This document shows positions 36,620-47,638 of a stretch of DNA of 64,000 nt, in pieces. The notes under the pieces are model-generated. The model was not told the DNA's origin. It ran no database searches and saw only the letters and a list, made by a program, of their open reading frames with translations. Each line of letters starts with the position of its first letter. Within the stretch, counting starts at the first letter, position 1. Position numbers and translations under genes: made by a program. The DNA is from Meloidogyne chitwoodi (Eukaryota; Nematoda; Chromadorea; Rhabditida; Meloidogynidae): assembly GCA_015183035.1 (NCBI GenBank), contig JACZZP010000004.1, positions 496,001-560,000 on the forward strand, in the 5' to 3' direction.

Positions 36620-38470
36620 ATTATGTATTTTTGCAAGGAAGTTGCTTATAACTTTCTAATCTTGTTTAAATTAAATTCTTTGATTTAATAAGTTTTTTAG
36701 ATTCATGTCGAGCAGTAGCAGAGCTGACTTGTGCGAAACGACCTCACGGTATAAATTTTATTTATTTAATATTATTTTATTTAAAAAATTAATAAAGAAA
36801 AATATAAAAATCAGGAATTGTAAATTATTTGTTTAGCTACTCTTATTAAATAGAAAATTCGTAATTTTTCTCAATTCTAAAGAAATTGTGCATGTTAAAA
36901 AATTTAAAAACCAAAATAATTTTATTTTTTTAAGGCATTATCAAAATTATATTTAAAAAAAATTTCATCAAGATATTCTCAAGTATAAATTAAATATTTA
37001 TATTTTTTTATTAAGAAAAAATTTGTATCTCAGAAAAATATATTTGGCTTTTTCCATTTTTAGAAAAATTTTATTAATATTTTCCATTTGAAGAGATATA
37101 TTTTTATTAAATTTATTTTTAAGGAAATTGTTTTGTTCTAATTCTGGCACAAAAAGGTGTAATTTCACTGAAAATATAAATTTAAAAAATTAATTAATTT
37201 AATACCTTGCTCCATTTTTACTAAAACATTCACATACTTCAGCAAATCTTTCTTTTAAATTCATTTGTTGTTCACATTTTTCCATTATTTCACTAACTCC
37301 AAATTCATTAACATACAAACCACACCTTAAAATTAAATACAAAATAATTATTTTAATTTTTAAAAATATAATAGAATTTTAAAAAGAATTTAAAAATATA
37401 AAAATTTAATTTTTGGAAGAATTCTTAGAATTTTCCTTCTGTATTTTTTTTGGTAACATTAAAAGATAAATAAATTTTAGCCAAATCGTAATTTAGCTCA
37501 CAAAAATAAAATCAACAATCAGTAGAAGTCATTCAATAATATAAAAATAATTTCTAAATATTTAAATAATATAAATTAAAATAATTTATATTATTCAAAA
37601 TAAAAAGGGAAAAAAATAAAGCCTAATTCTAGGTAAATTTTTTGTTCAGAATTACGACCTCTCTGAACTTTAAAATTTTACCTTAACTGATCAAGACGAT
37701 GTTAAAATTATTTTAATTTTTGAAAAATAAAATATTAAATTATTAAAAAAAAATTAATTTTTATTAGAATTTTTCTTATAGAGTCGGAGATTTAATTTAA
37801 TTTAGCAGATATTTATTTATTTTTACCCAGGGATTGGCTATTTTTTGTTTTCTTTTAATTTTAAATTATTTAAATAATATTAATTATTTTTATTTTTTAT
37901 TATTTTAAATTTATTAATTTAATATTATTTTTGTCTTCTTATCGCAAGTTTGTGGCCTATTATTTTTGTGAGCTAAATTATGCTTTGGCTAAAATTTATT
38001 TTATTTTATTTACCAAATACATTAAAAAAGGAAAAGAGTTTTTTCTCTTCTTTTGGGATTTAATGGAATTATCTGATAAATAAAATTAATTTAAAATAAA
38101 TAATTTTAATTTCTACACTTAATTTTATTTTATTTTTAATTTAAAAATTATATGGATCAAAATATTCTGATAGAGGAAATATTCCGAATTTTCTAAATTC
38201 AATTTATTTAAAAAATTAAAAATAATTTTTTAAATATTTTATTATTTATTTATTTCGTTTCTAACATTTTTTAATAAAAAATCATGTGCCTAGAAAATTT
38301 AGAATATTTCGCCAATCAGAATATTTTTATTTTTAAATTGAAAAAATAAAATTAAACATTTCAAGAAGAGAAAAAATTCTTTTTTCCTTTTACTGATTAT
38401 TTGGTAATATCTTTAAAAAATAAATAAATTTTTTAGCTAAAGCATAATTTAGCTCACAAAAATAAATCAG
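36620..38470. repeat. Sm-site/hairpin elements, four copies
   Basis: Plus copies at 36625-36660 and 37960-37994, minus copies at 37476-37509 and 38431-38465. The pair 37476(-)/37960(+) is head to head. Its upstream blocks read alike (AATTATTTAAATAATAT, then TATTATTTTAAATTTA in the plus copy), but the stretches before TATTTTTG are unrelated. Stems: AGGAAGTT...AACTTTCT, AGCTAAA...TTTGGCT. The last three lie inside introns of the Cys-rich gene on the other or same strand. Confidence 0.5.
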
Positions 38471-40141
38471 CGGAAAAATATATAGAATACCTTTGTCAAA
38501 TTAATTTCTAAATTTAAAATAATAAAAAAATAAAAATAATTAATATTATTTAAATAATTATTTAAAATAATAAGAGGAAAAATAGAGCCTAGATTTATTT
38601 AAATTTTTTATTAAAATTCAACTTTTTTTAAATCTTTAAAAGTTTAATTTATAATTTAACCTTAGTTTACTAAGACATTGTAAATTTTTTAGTTTTTTTG
38701 TTCCACATTCCCTTGAACATTTTTCTATTGAAATTAAACGTCGAACATAAGAAAGATCAAGTCCACTTGAAAGTACTTTTTTTAAAATTAAATAAATTAA
38801 ATAAATTATATAAAATTATATAAATTTACTTTCTAAATGTTTAAATTCTCTTTCAGCTATTGGCTGAATATTCCGAAGAAAAATTGCATCAAAATCACGA
38901 AAATCAACTTTTTGGTTTTCGCTTGTCCATGCACAACTAAAAATTAAAGATTTTATTTTTTTTAAATAAATAAAGAAAATTTTTTTTTTTTCAAAAATAT
39001 TAACACATCCAAAAATTATAAAATTAAATTTTAAGAGAAATTAAAAATAAAAAATTTAATTTACGCCATCCTTTAATTAATTTTAGGTTCTTTTTACAAA
39101 ATGTTCGCAATTCTTTGCAATTATTTGAGAAAAAAATATTATTACACTTGCGGATAAAAATTTGCGGACAATTGCTCGCATAATTAAAAAGTAATTTTCC
39201 ATGGTAAATGCTTAGATAAAACAACATTTTTTGATTTTTAAATTTATATTGTTTTTCATTAATACTTTTAATTTGAAAAATAAAAAAAAAATTTTTTATT
39301 TTCGTTTTTGAATTAATTCAATTTAAAATTCCCTAAATTACTACCTCAAAAACACTAAAAATAAATTAATTTTTAAATTAAAATAAATATAAATTAAAAA
39401 TAATATTTATTTAATAACCTCTGATTCATACTAGTTTCACTATGAATACAGCTATAATAACTATAAAGTATTCTTTTACGCATAGGTAAACAAGAAGCTT
39501 CATTTACTACCTTTAAATTAAATTAAATTAAATTAAATTAATTTAAATTAAATTTAAATTAAATTTAAATTAAATTTAAATTAAATTAAATTAAATTTAA
39601 TTTAAATTAAATTTAAATTAAATTTAAATTAAATTTAAATTAAATTTAAATTAAATTTAAATTAAATTTAAATTAAATTTAAATTAAATTAAATTAAATA
39701 AAAAACTTGTTCAGTTCCAGCTCTATCAATACATTCATCAAAACATTCACCAACATCTTCTTTCATACTATCAAAACAATTATATTGTTCAACACATGAA
39801 CACTTTTTAAAAAAAAAATAAAATAATAAATTCTTTTATTTTTTAATTTAAATGTTTTAATACTATTAAAGATTGGAATTTTGAAAAAAACAAGCCAGGA
39901 ATTTCTGTTCCTTTTTTTTCCCGTTATTTACAAAAAAGACTGAAAAAGTGACCCGAAAATTGGACAGGGATATTTTCCCCGTTCAGTGCTTTATAAAGGA
40001 TTGCTTTTTCATTTAAATTTTATAAAAATTAATTTTATAAAATTTTAAATAATTTTTAACCTTTCTGATTTTTTCCAAGCCAAAAGCAAATTTAAAAATG
40101 CATAAAAATATAATTAAAAATAATAAAATTAATTTTAACAT
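37119..40141 (-). CDS. Secreted Cys-rich protein, CPG4-like
   Basis: Seven exons: 40141-40061, 39802-39707, 39510-39419, 38936-38830, 38775-38661, 37325-37206 and 37167-37119; exactly 219 residues with consistent phases. Residues 1-22 form a signal peptide (MLKLILLLFLIIFLCIFKFA), so the product enters the secretory pathway. The mature part has about 14 cysteines in pairs and singles (CSC, NCFDSMKEDVGECFDEC, EKCSRECG, EVCECF), suggesting a compact all-helical disulphide fold. The spacing recalls nematode chondroitin proteoglycan 4 (CPG4) domain proteins, but I cannot confirm this without a profile search. No Ser-Gly repeats for glycosaminoglycan attachment are visible. Intron 2 contains a tandem AAATTAAATTT array (39510-39695). 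Confidence 0.75.
39515..39695. repeat. Tandem AAATTAAATTT array
   Basis: About 16 near-perfect units of AAATTAAATTT or AAATTAAATTA, nearly self-complementary, lying within an intron of the Cys-rich gene. Likely unstable in length. Confidence 0.8.
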
Positions 40142-43100
40142 TTTTTAAAATAAATTGACTAAAATAAATTTAATTTTAATTATTTTTATCAAAAATAAAA
40201 ATAATTAAAAATAAAATTTTTGTGTTAATTTTATTGACAATAAAATAATTAAAAAAATTTAAAGTGCGCAACATTCAATCATTTAATAAATATAAATATA
40301 TTTTTTAATTTATTTTTTTACCCTTTATTTATCTAAAAATTAAATTATATAAATATTTACTTAAATTTTAATTTTTTTTAATTTAATCTAAATAACGATC
40401 ATAACACATTAAAAATTGGGAAAAAATAAATAATATTTACTTTAAAATAAATTAATTAAAAAAAAAATATTTTTATTTAAAATAATGGGTACAACACTTT
40501 TTTAATTTTATAGTATAAACACATTTCATCCGATCGGTTGATTGTACGCAAAGTTAGAAAAACGCGCGTTTTTATGGGATTTTTTACATTTTCGTCAATA
40601 ACTATAGACCTACCGAAACAAAAAATTTCAAATTTTGGATTCTTTTAGAAAACATCTAAATAAATATATATAAAAAATTTCAGACCTCTAGGTTCTAATT
40701 TGGCAATTTTATAAATAAATGAAAAAAGCAACACTAATTATGGCAAGACCTAATATATAATTTAATTTTCACAAATTTATTTAAATTTACAAAATATATT
40801 ATTTTTGAAATATTAAATTATATATTTATTAATTAATTTTTATAAACTGATTGTGTTGCATGTGGACGTAGTATTATATTTTTGTAAGCCAGCAATGCTG
40901 GTTAATTTTAACTTTTTCTTATAAAATAAATGTTCGGGGTTAAATAAAATTCTTAAATATATTAATTAAAATTTCCTATTTAAAAAATTATTTTTTTTTT
41001 CATTTCCTTAAACATTTGCACAAATTAATAAATTTTTATATTAGGCTAAAATTTACGAGAATCACAATAATAAATTATTAAAACTTAAAAAAATTATTAT
41101 TTTAAAATATATCTATATTTTAATAAATCTTTATTTTAAATAAATATTGACCTTAAATAAATAAAATATTATTAAATATTTACTCTTTTATTAATGTGTT
41201 TTTAAGAAGAAAAAAAAACGGAATTTAATTGCGCGACAAAAATTAAAAAATATAAAAATGAGGACACTGCCTTATTTATTTAAGTTTATTTATTTATTTA
41301 AGTTTTGTGGCTCTTCTTTGATTTATGAGAAATATTAAGTTTAAAGTGCAGACAAAAAAAGTAAAAAAAAAGTTTAATTTTATTTTAACCAAACAATAAT
41401 AAAAATAAGTAATTAAAATAAATAAATAATACATTTAATAATGGGGGTGAATAAATATTTTATTATTTAAAAAAGATTTTAAATGAGAAAATAAAAAATA
41501 AATAAATTAATTAATTATTTAATATTTATTGATTATTAAAAATATTAATAAAATTAATAAAAATAAAATATTTTTATTAATTTTTTAAAATTTGACTCGA
41601 AAATTGGTGTAAGAAACATAATACATTATAAAAATAAATTAAATAATTAGCTATAACAAAGTTTAGCTTACAAAAATACAACATGATGGAAGCGAAGAGG
41701 TAGTTTAATAAAAATGTTTTATTTATTATTAATGTGAAAAATTTGATTTTTCACATTAAACAAAATTTTTAAAATTTTGTTTTTACGAAATTGTAAGAAT
41801 ATTTATTATGTATTTGGAAAAAAATTTTTTCCATAAATCAACGAATAGGCCAAAATAAAAATGGCAGACCGAAATTTGCGGTCAAAATCTTCTGGACTAA
41901 AACTAATTGTCCAAAACTTGAAATATAGAATTAATACAAAATTTTAAATAAATTATTTTACCCTTTGGATTTTTGAAAAGGCTGAAAAACTATTTTTTAT
42001 TTTTTTGTAAATTTTAGTGAGCGTCCGCAAAGTTTAGTCCGCAAGTTTTGTTATACCAAAAGATAAATAAATATAAAGTAAGTATTATAATTAAACAGAC
42101 TTACATCCTCTTTTTACTTATATTAAAACAAATTTGTAAATTTTACTTTCCTCAATCCAAATTAAATTTTAATTAATTTTTTAATTTTTTTTTTAAATTT
42201 ATTTATTTAATTTTGAAAATATTAAATAAATTTAATATTTTTATTTAAAAATCAATTTATTATTATTTGACTTTTAAGAAAAAGCAACTGTTAAATTAAT
42301 AAAAATATAACAATTATTTAACAAAATATTATAAACTTAAACTTTTGTTTAAAATAATAAATAAAATAATTTTATTTTATTTAAAAATTTATTAAAAAAA
42401 CATAATTTTTAGATTTTAATTTTTAATTTTTGTCTATTTAATTTTTAAAAATAACTATTTAGTAGATTTAATTAAATTAAATTTTTTATATAAGTATATA
42501 TAACCTATATATGACAGTTATTGAAAATCTTTTTGGTATTTTATTATTTTTGTAAGCCAAACATGTTTTAATGTTTAGGCTATTAATCTTTATTATTATA
42601 ATTTTATTTAATTTGAGATGTAATTTTTTAATTTTTTTTTTAAATTTATTTTAAACTTTAATAAAATTAATATCTTGCTTTTAAAATTAATCAATCTGCG
42701 TTAATTAAAAATCAAACAAAAATTAAGTTATTTTTATTGGAGGAATATATTGTAAGACGGACAAGTTTACTTCCAGCCTAGCTAATAAATGAAAAAGGAA
42801 ATCCTTTACTCAGCGGTTGGATGGTTAAGTGGATTACAGCCCTGCTTCGGAGAGCTCTCTTTACTATATCTCAACTATTTTAAATTTTCAAAAAAAAAAT
42901 ATAAATTTGTATATTCATTTTCAATAAGCATTTTATACCTTTATAAAATAAACTTTCAAATTTATTTTATTAAATTATAAAATTTAATTAATAATATAAT
43001 TAATTTAATTTAGTAATTGTCATATAGATTAATTATTAATTGTTTGAAGCTTTTTTATGATCTTGTTTTATTCCTTTTATTTTTGTAAGCCTAACACTTT

Positions 43101-43226
43101 GTTAAGGCTAATATATTTACATTTATTAATTTCTATTTGAGAAAAAAAAGAAAATAAATAACAAACTTAAATTAAAAATTTTTTAAATTAAATTTAAGAT
43201 AATCTCTTTTTAAATTAATTTAAAAA
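40142..43226. other. Intergenic, with Sm-site/hairpin elements
   Basis: Between the Cys-rich gene (-) and the MIF4G gene (+). Elements at 40876-40909 (+), 41646-41679 (-), 42544-42583 (+) and 43078-43112 (+); the last two have bulged stems AGCC-AAACAT...ATGTTTAGGCT and AGCCTAACA...TGTTAAGGCT. A GC-richer patch at 40525-40700 may be a transposon remnant. At 42770-42860 there is a SINE-like tRNA-derived head (GGTTGGATGGTTAAGTGG), preceded by CAGCCTAGCTAATAAATGA, which also occurs near 15790. No exon seen; the open frame at 42789 crosses the SINE. Confidence 0.55.
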
Positions 43227-45842
43227 ATGAATATAATAAAAAGTTCATCACATTCTCCACGTTTAGAGACAGGAATATATCAAAGTAACTTAAAAAAGCA
43301 TCAAAAACAACAAAAAGATGAAGAGGAACGTTTATGTAATTTATTATCTTCAATTGGTCATCTTTCAGAATATGGAGAAATTCCAGGTAGTTTTTTTATT
43401 AAATTAAAAATTATATTTTGCTTTTTAAATGGTGGCATTTTGTCCTATAATAAATTAAAATTAAAAATGTGATTTTTTAATAAGAAATTGAGTGGAAACA
43501 AATACTTAGATTATTCCCCCTTTTTATTTTTCTTGTAAAGAAAATTTCAAAATATTGTTTTATTAAGTACGTTAGCAAGGATAAAATGGTGAAACAATAA
43601 AAAATAAGAGGAAAATTTAAAAAATAAAAAAGGGAAGAATAAACAAGTATTACCGGCTGATAATTTTGGATAAAACTTCAAAGTAAAAGATCTTTCGGTG
43701 CTGGAGTTAAGTGTGGTACTGAAATGGCTTGTTTAAATGAATTTTTTAAACATTATTTTTTAGTTTATGCATTCTCAACATTAATAAGCACAGCACCGCC
43801 ACAAGCAATTGCAGAACATTTACATCAACGTTGGTTATCTGACCAAAACTTTTCTTTAATTGCTCCAAAAATTGTTTATCAAATGAGTGATGTTAGTTTT
43901 TCGAGTTTTTCGATTTAATATAAGTTTAAGACAAATTATATTTATTTTTTGAAACGTCTAAACGATTTAGATACATTACTATAAATTATTCTTCCCTTAT
44001 TAATTAACGAGTAACACATAGTGCCTTGAAGTGAATAAATACTAAATACAATACAAGACTTAAATCCGGTTAAGTTTGTAAGTTTGTAATAGCCACTTTT
44101 ATACAAAATTGTAATCTTACAAAACAATTAAATGAAAATATACATTATTTCAATTATATATAATTTAATCTTTTTTTATTTGTTGTTTGATAGGGTGCTA
44201 GGTTGGCCATTGTAGTTATTTTTGTAAGCTTAGGTTTGCCCTAAGCTAAAAACCTTTTTAAAGCATTTGGCAGATTAAACAATTTATAAATAAAATACTT
44301 TTAAATAAAAGAGTGTATTATTTGTATATCTACTTTCTTAATATATATTATTTAAATTAGATAATTATATATATATATTAATTTGCTTTTTTAATTGCTA
44401 TTCAGTTTGCCATTTTAGCCATTTTAATTTTTGTGAGCTTAGGTTTGCCCTAAGCTAAAAAAACTTAATAATAAATTTAAACAAAAAATCTTTTTTTAAT
44501 TAAAGAATGTAACAGTTTGTTCGCAAGTACTTTCATTTGCATTGCGTGATTTTAATACAAGAAATGAAATTCGAAAACAAAGTCGTAAAATGTTTAGAAA
44601 TTTTGTTTGTACTCTTGTTGAGCTTTACCCTGTTTATAGGTTATTTTTTTTAATTTTAATTTTTAATATTTTATTTAGAAAAATAGATAAATGTCTCAGT
44701 GCTTGTTTAATTGACCCAATATTTCGCTGTTTAAAAATGTTAGTTTCAGAAGAACCAGATGACAGAGATTTGAATGTTAATTTTTATTTTTATAAATATT
44801 TTTTAATTTTTATTAAAGAGTTTAGCAAATATAATTATAAATTCTGGGCAACAATTATGCTTATTAAATACTTCAGAATGTGAAAATCTTGTAATGTCAT
44901 GTCGTCGTTGGTTATGTTCCAATCTTATTAATATTGAAGAAGAGACTAAAAGGCTTTTAATGATTGTAGGTTATTAATTTATGATTGACAGTCAGGATAT
45001 ACTGGGATAATTCTATCCGACAACCTTTGTAATTAAATAATTTTAAATTAATTCAGTTAGTGTTTTTAAAGTTAAGGAGAGCTATAGATCCCAAATTAAA
45101 AACAAATTTTATTAAGAGACTAAAATATTATGTTATAATCTAAAAGAAGTTTTGTGATCATAAGGCCTGATTAATTAACTAAAAAATATATTAATATTTT
45201 TATGAATAAAAATCTTGTATTGAAAACAAATAACAACAATAATTAAGGACGGTTGCTTTTTAAGATTGCTAATTGTTTTATATTAAGTGCCTTAATATTA
45301 AGCAATTACTCTCACTTAATAATTAAATAAAAAATATGTAATAATTCAATTAGATAATTATATATTTTTTAATTTTATTTTCTATTTTTGAACGGATTAT
45401 TGGATACACATCGTATTATTTTTGTAAGCTTTGTTTACCAAAGCTAAAAAACTCTATAAAATTAAAAAAATATATTTTTAAGGTAATAGACCTTTGGACA
45501 TACTCTTGGGATAGAAATTTATTCCCAGATTGTTTATCTAGATTTTACAAACAATTAAAAGAAGAAGAAAATGAAAAAACAACAAAATTAAAAACAATAA
45601 AAGAATATTCACAACAACAAACAAAACAATTAAATGATAATATTTCAATAAATAAAACATTTAAAAATAAAAAAGAACAAAAAATAATTTGTAAACAATT
45701 TAGAGGATCAAATGAAACATTGTTACCTAAATGTTCTTCTTCTTCTGTTGAAAATAATAATGAAAAATTAATTTTTAAAGAAAATTTAATTAATATAGAG
45801 GAAGATAATGATAATAAAAATGAAAAAGAATCGACAATTTAA
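43227..45842 (+). CDS. MIF4G-domain protein (MIF4GD/SLIP1/CTIF-like)
   Basis: Six exons: 43227-43386, 43764-43891, 44506-44639, 44679-44775, 44819-44965 and 45483-45842; 341 residues, phases consistent. Residues about 55-240 have the shape of a small MIF4G HEAT-repeat domain: APPQAIAEHLHQRW, a helix with RKQSRKMFRNFVCTLVELYP, then IDPIFRCLKMLV, LANIIINSGQQL and LLMIVIDLWTYSW. The order matches human MIF4GD (LQGWVCYVTF, NPVYDCLFRL, LLLEIIEFRAAGW). Such proteins connect mRNA 3'-end or cap-binding factors with eIF4 and control translation of particular mRNAs, including histone mRNAs for SLIP1. The last 90 residues are Lys/Asn/Gln-rich and low in complexity, beyond the length of human MIF4GD. Assignment rests on remembered family pattern, so moderate confidence. 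Sm/hairpin copies lie in its introns. Confidence 0.6.
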
Positions 45843-46430
45843 ATTTAAATTCTAAATTATTTTTAAAGAAAATAACTTTAACTTCTAAATAATATTTTTA
45901 ACCAAAAAAAGTATATATTAATTCAATTAGTTAATTATATTTATTTTTTATATATTAGTGTATAACGAAGATATGGGAGGCGTGTTGCTTTAAATTTTTG
46001 TGAGCTTAGTTTTGCCTAAGCTAAAAACTAATAAAATCGAATTAATGGAGTAAGATTGAGAAAAAATAAATCTTTTTTGATATTTAAGACATAATCATTC
46101 CTTATAGTCTTTAACTCTATTATAGTAGGTTTAAGTCCAACAAATTTTCTGTTATTTTTATGAAAGTGAGAGATAACTTGGCGTAACAAAAATAAATAGA
46201 TAAAGTAGTAAGAATGAGGTAAACATTAGAAAATATTTATTAGAATATTTATCAAGTAAAATGATCTTGTTATGTAAGGTTCTATTTGCCAAAATTTATT
46301 CAAAGTTACAAAATATATTATTTTTGAAATATTAAATAATATATATATATAAATTAATTATTTAATTATTGTTTGAAGTAATAAATTCTATTATATTTTT
46401 GTAAGCTAGCAATGCTAGCTAATTTTAGCT
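44210..46430 (+). repeat. Sm-site/hairpin elements, five + strand copies
   Basis: At 44216-44250, 44426-44460, 45416-45449, 45992-46026 and 46392-46424. Stems: AGCTTAGG/CCTAAGCT twice, AGCTTTG/CAAAGCT, AGCTTAG/CTAAGCT and AGCTAGC/GCTAGCT, all perfectly paired and all followed by TAA. Upstream, four copies share AATTAGATAATTATAT-like sequence. The first three are in introns of the MIF4G gene, on its strand. The copy at 46392 has long homology to the copy at 40876. Confidence 0.55.
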
Positions 46431-46439
46431 TTATTTTTA

Positions 46440-47602
46440 ATTATTTAGGGCGTTAAATTAATTTTATCAGATGACAAAAACATTGACAATAACACTTTTG
46501 TCTTGCAAAGTAATTATTAATTAAAAAAAATCACAAAAAGTCCGTTATACAAATAAGTATATTAATATTTATTTATTTCAACATTTTACATTATATATAA
46601 TAATTCAGAATTTTTTATTTTTACACATAATATTGCCTGCGACCGATTATGTTTTTAATGTTCTCTTTGTATTATTCACAGTTATTAGCTTATTATTTAT
46701 TGATACACTATTTAAATTGTAATAGTGCACTCTGCCCTTACAACCTTTTCTTTCTCTAATCTTTTTTTGCAAACATTTATATATTAATGTTTGTTACAAC
46801 GCCCCTTTTATTAACAATAAATGGAGAATAAATAATAAATAGAAAAGCTACTATGAAGGAAGGAAGTAGAATTAAAAAAATAATATAAAAAAAATTTATT
46901 TTAGAAATTTTTTACGCCACTATTTAAAAAAAAAATTTTCCGAATTTTTAATTTTTTTATTAATTTTTATTTTTTTCTGATTTTTTAAGTGGAAAAAATT
47001 TTAATTATTTGAATTTTTATGTAAAAAATTAAATGTATCAGCCTAAAATAACAAAAATTCTTTAGTCACTCCCCTCTTTTATTCTCTCCATCTGGGACTG
47101 GACTTCTCCTTTCCTTTCTTCCTCGCATCTTCCGAATTGCAAAAAAAGCGAATTTACTTTGTCCTTCTTTTTGCAAATTTTTTTTAACGTAATATTTATT
47201 TGTTTTCACTTTTTTATAATATTAATTCACATGTTTATTTAAAGTTTAAAATTTTGTAAGAAAATTTATATTTATTTTTTTAATATTTTATTTTTCAATT
47301 TATAACGATATATGCCTTTGTAACCTACCTCAAGCTAATGTCTAATTTTACATTTATCTTTAATCATTTAAAAAATTTATAAAAAATTTGGGAAGGATTG
47401 ACCTTAAATATTTTCATAAAAAATTAATTCCATTTAAATATTGAAGGTTTTTTGATAATAAATTTTTTCCAAAAATTTCAAAAAATTTTTTATTTTTCTA
47501 CAAATTCTTTTTTTAATTAACTATTTATTTAATTTTTAATTTTATAGAGAACCATTAATTTTTATTTTTTTATTCAAATTTTAAAAAATAATAGAAGAAA
47601 AG
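46440..47602. other. Intergenic, probable promoter region of the peroxidase gene
   Basis: No exon seen. A pyrimidine-rich patch at 47065-47170 (CACTCCCCTCTTTTATTCTC) and an acceptor-like TTTTATAG at about 47540 precede the first peroxidase exon. Confidence 0.35.
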
Positions 47603-47638
47603 TTGTTTATAATCTTTTACTTCCAGTTCACTAAATTA

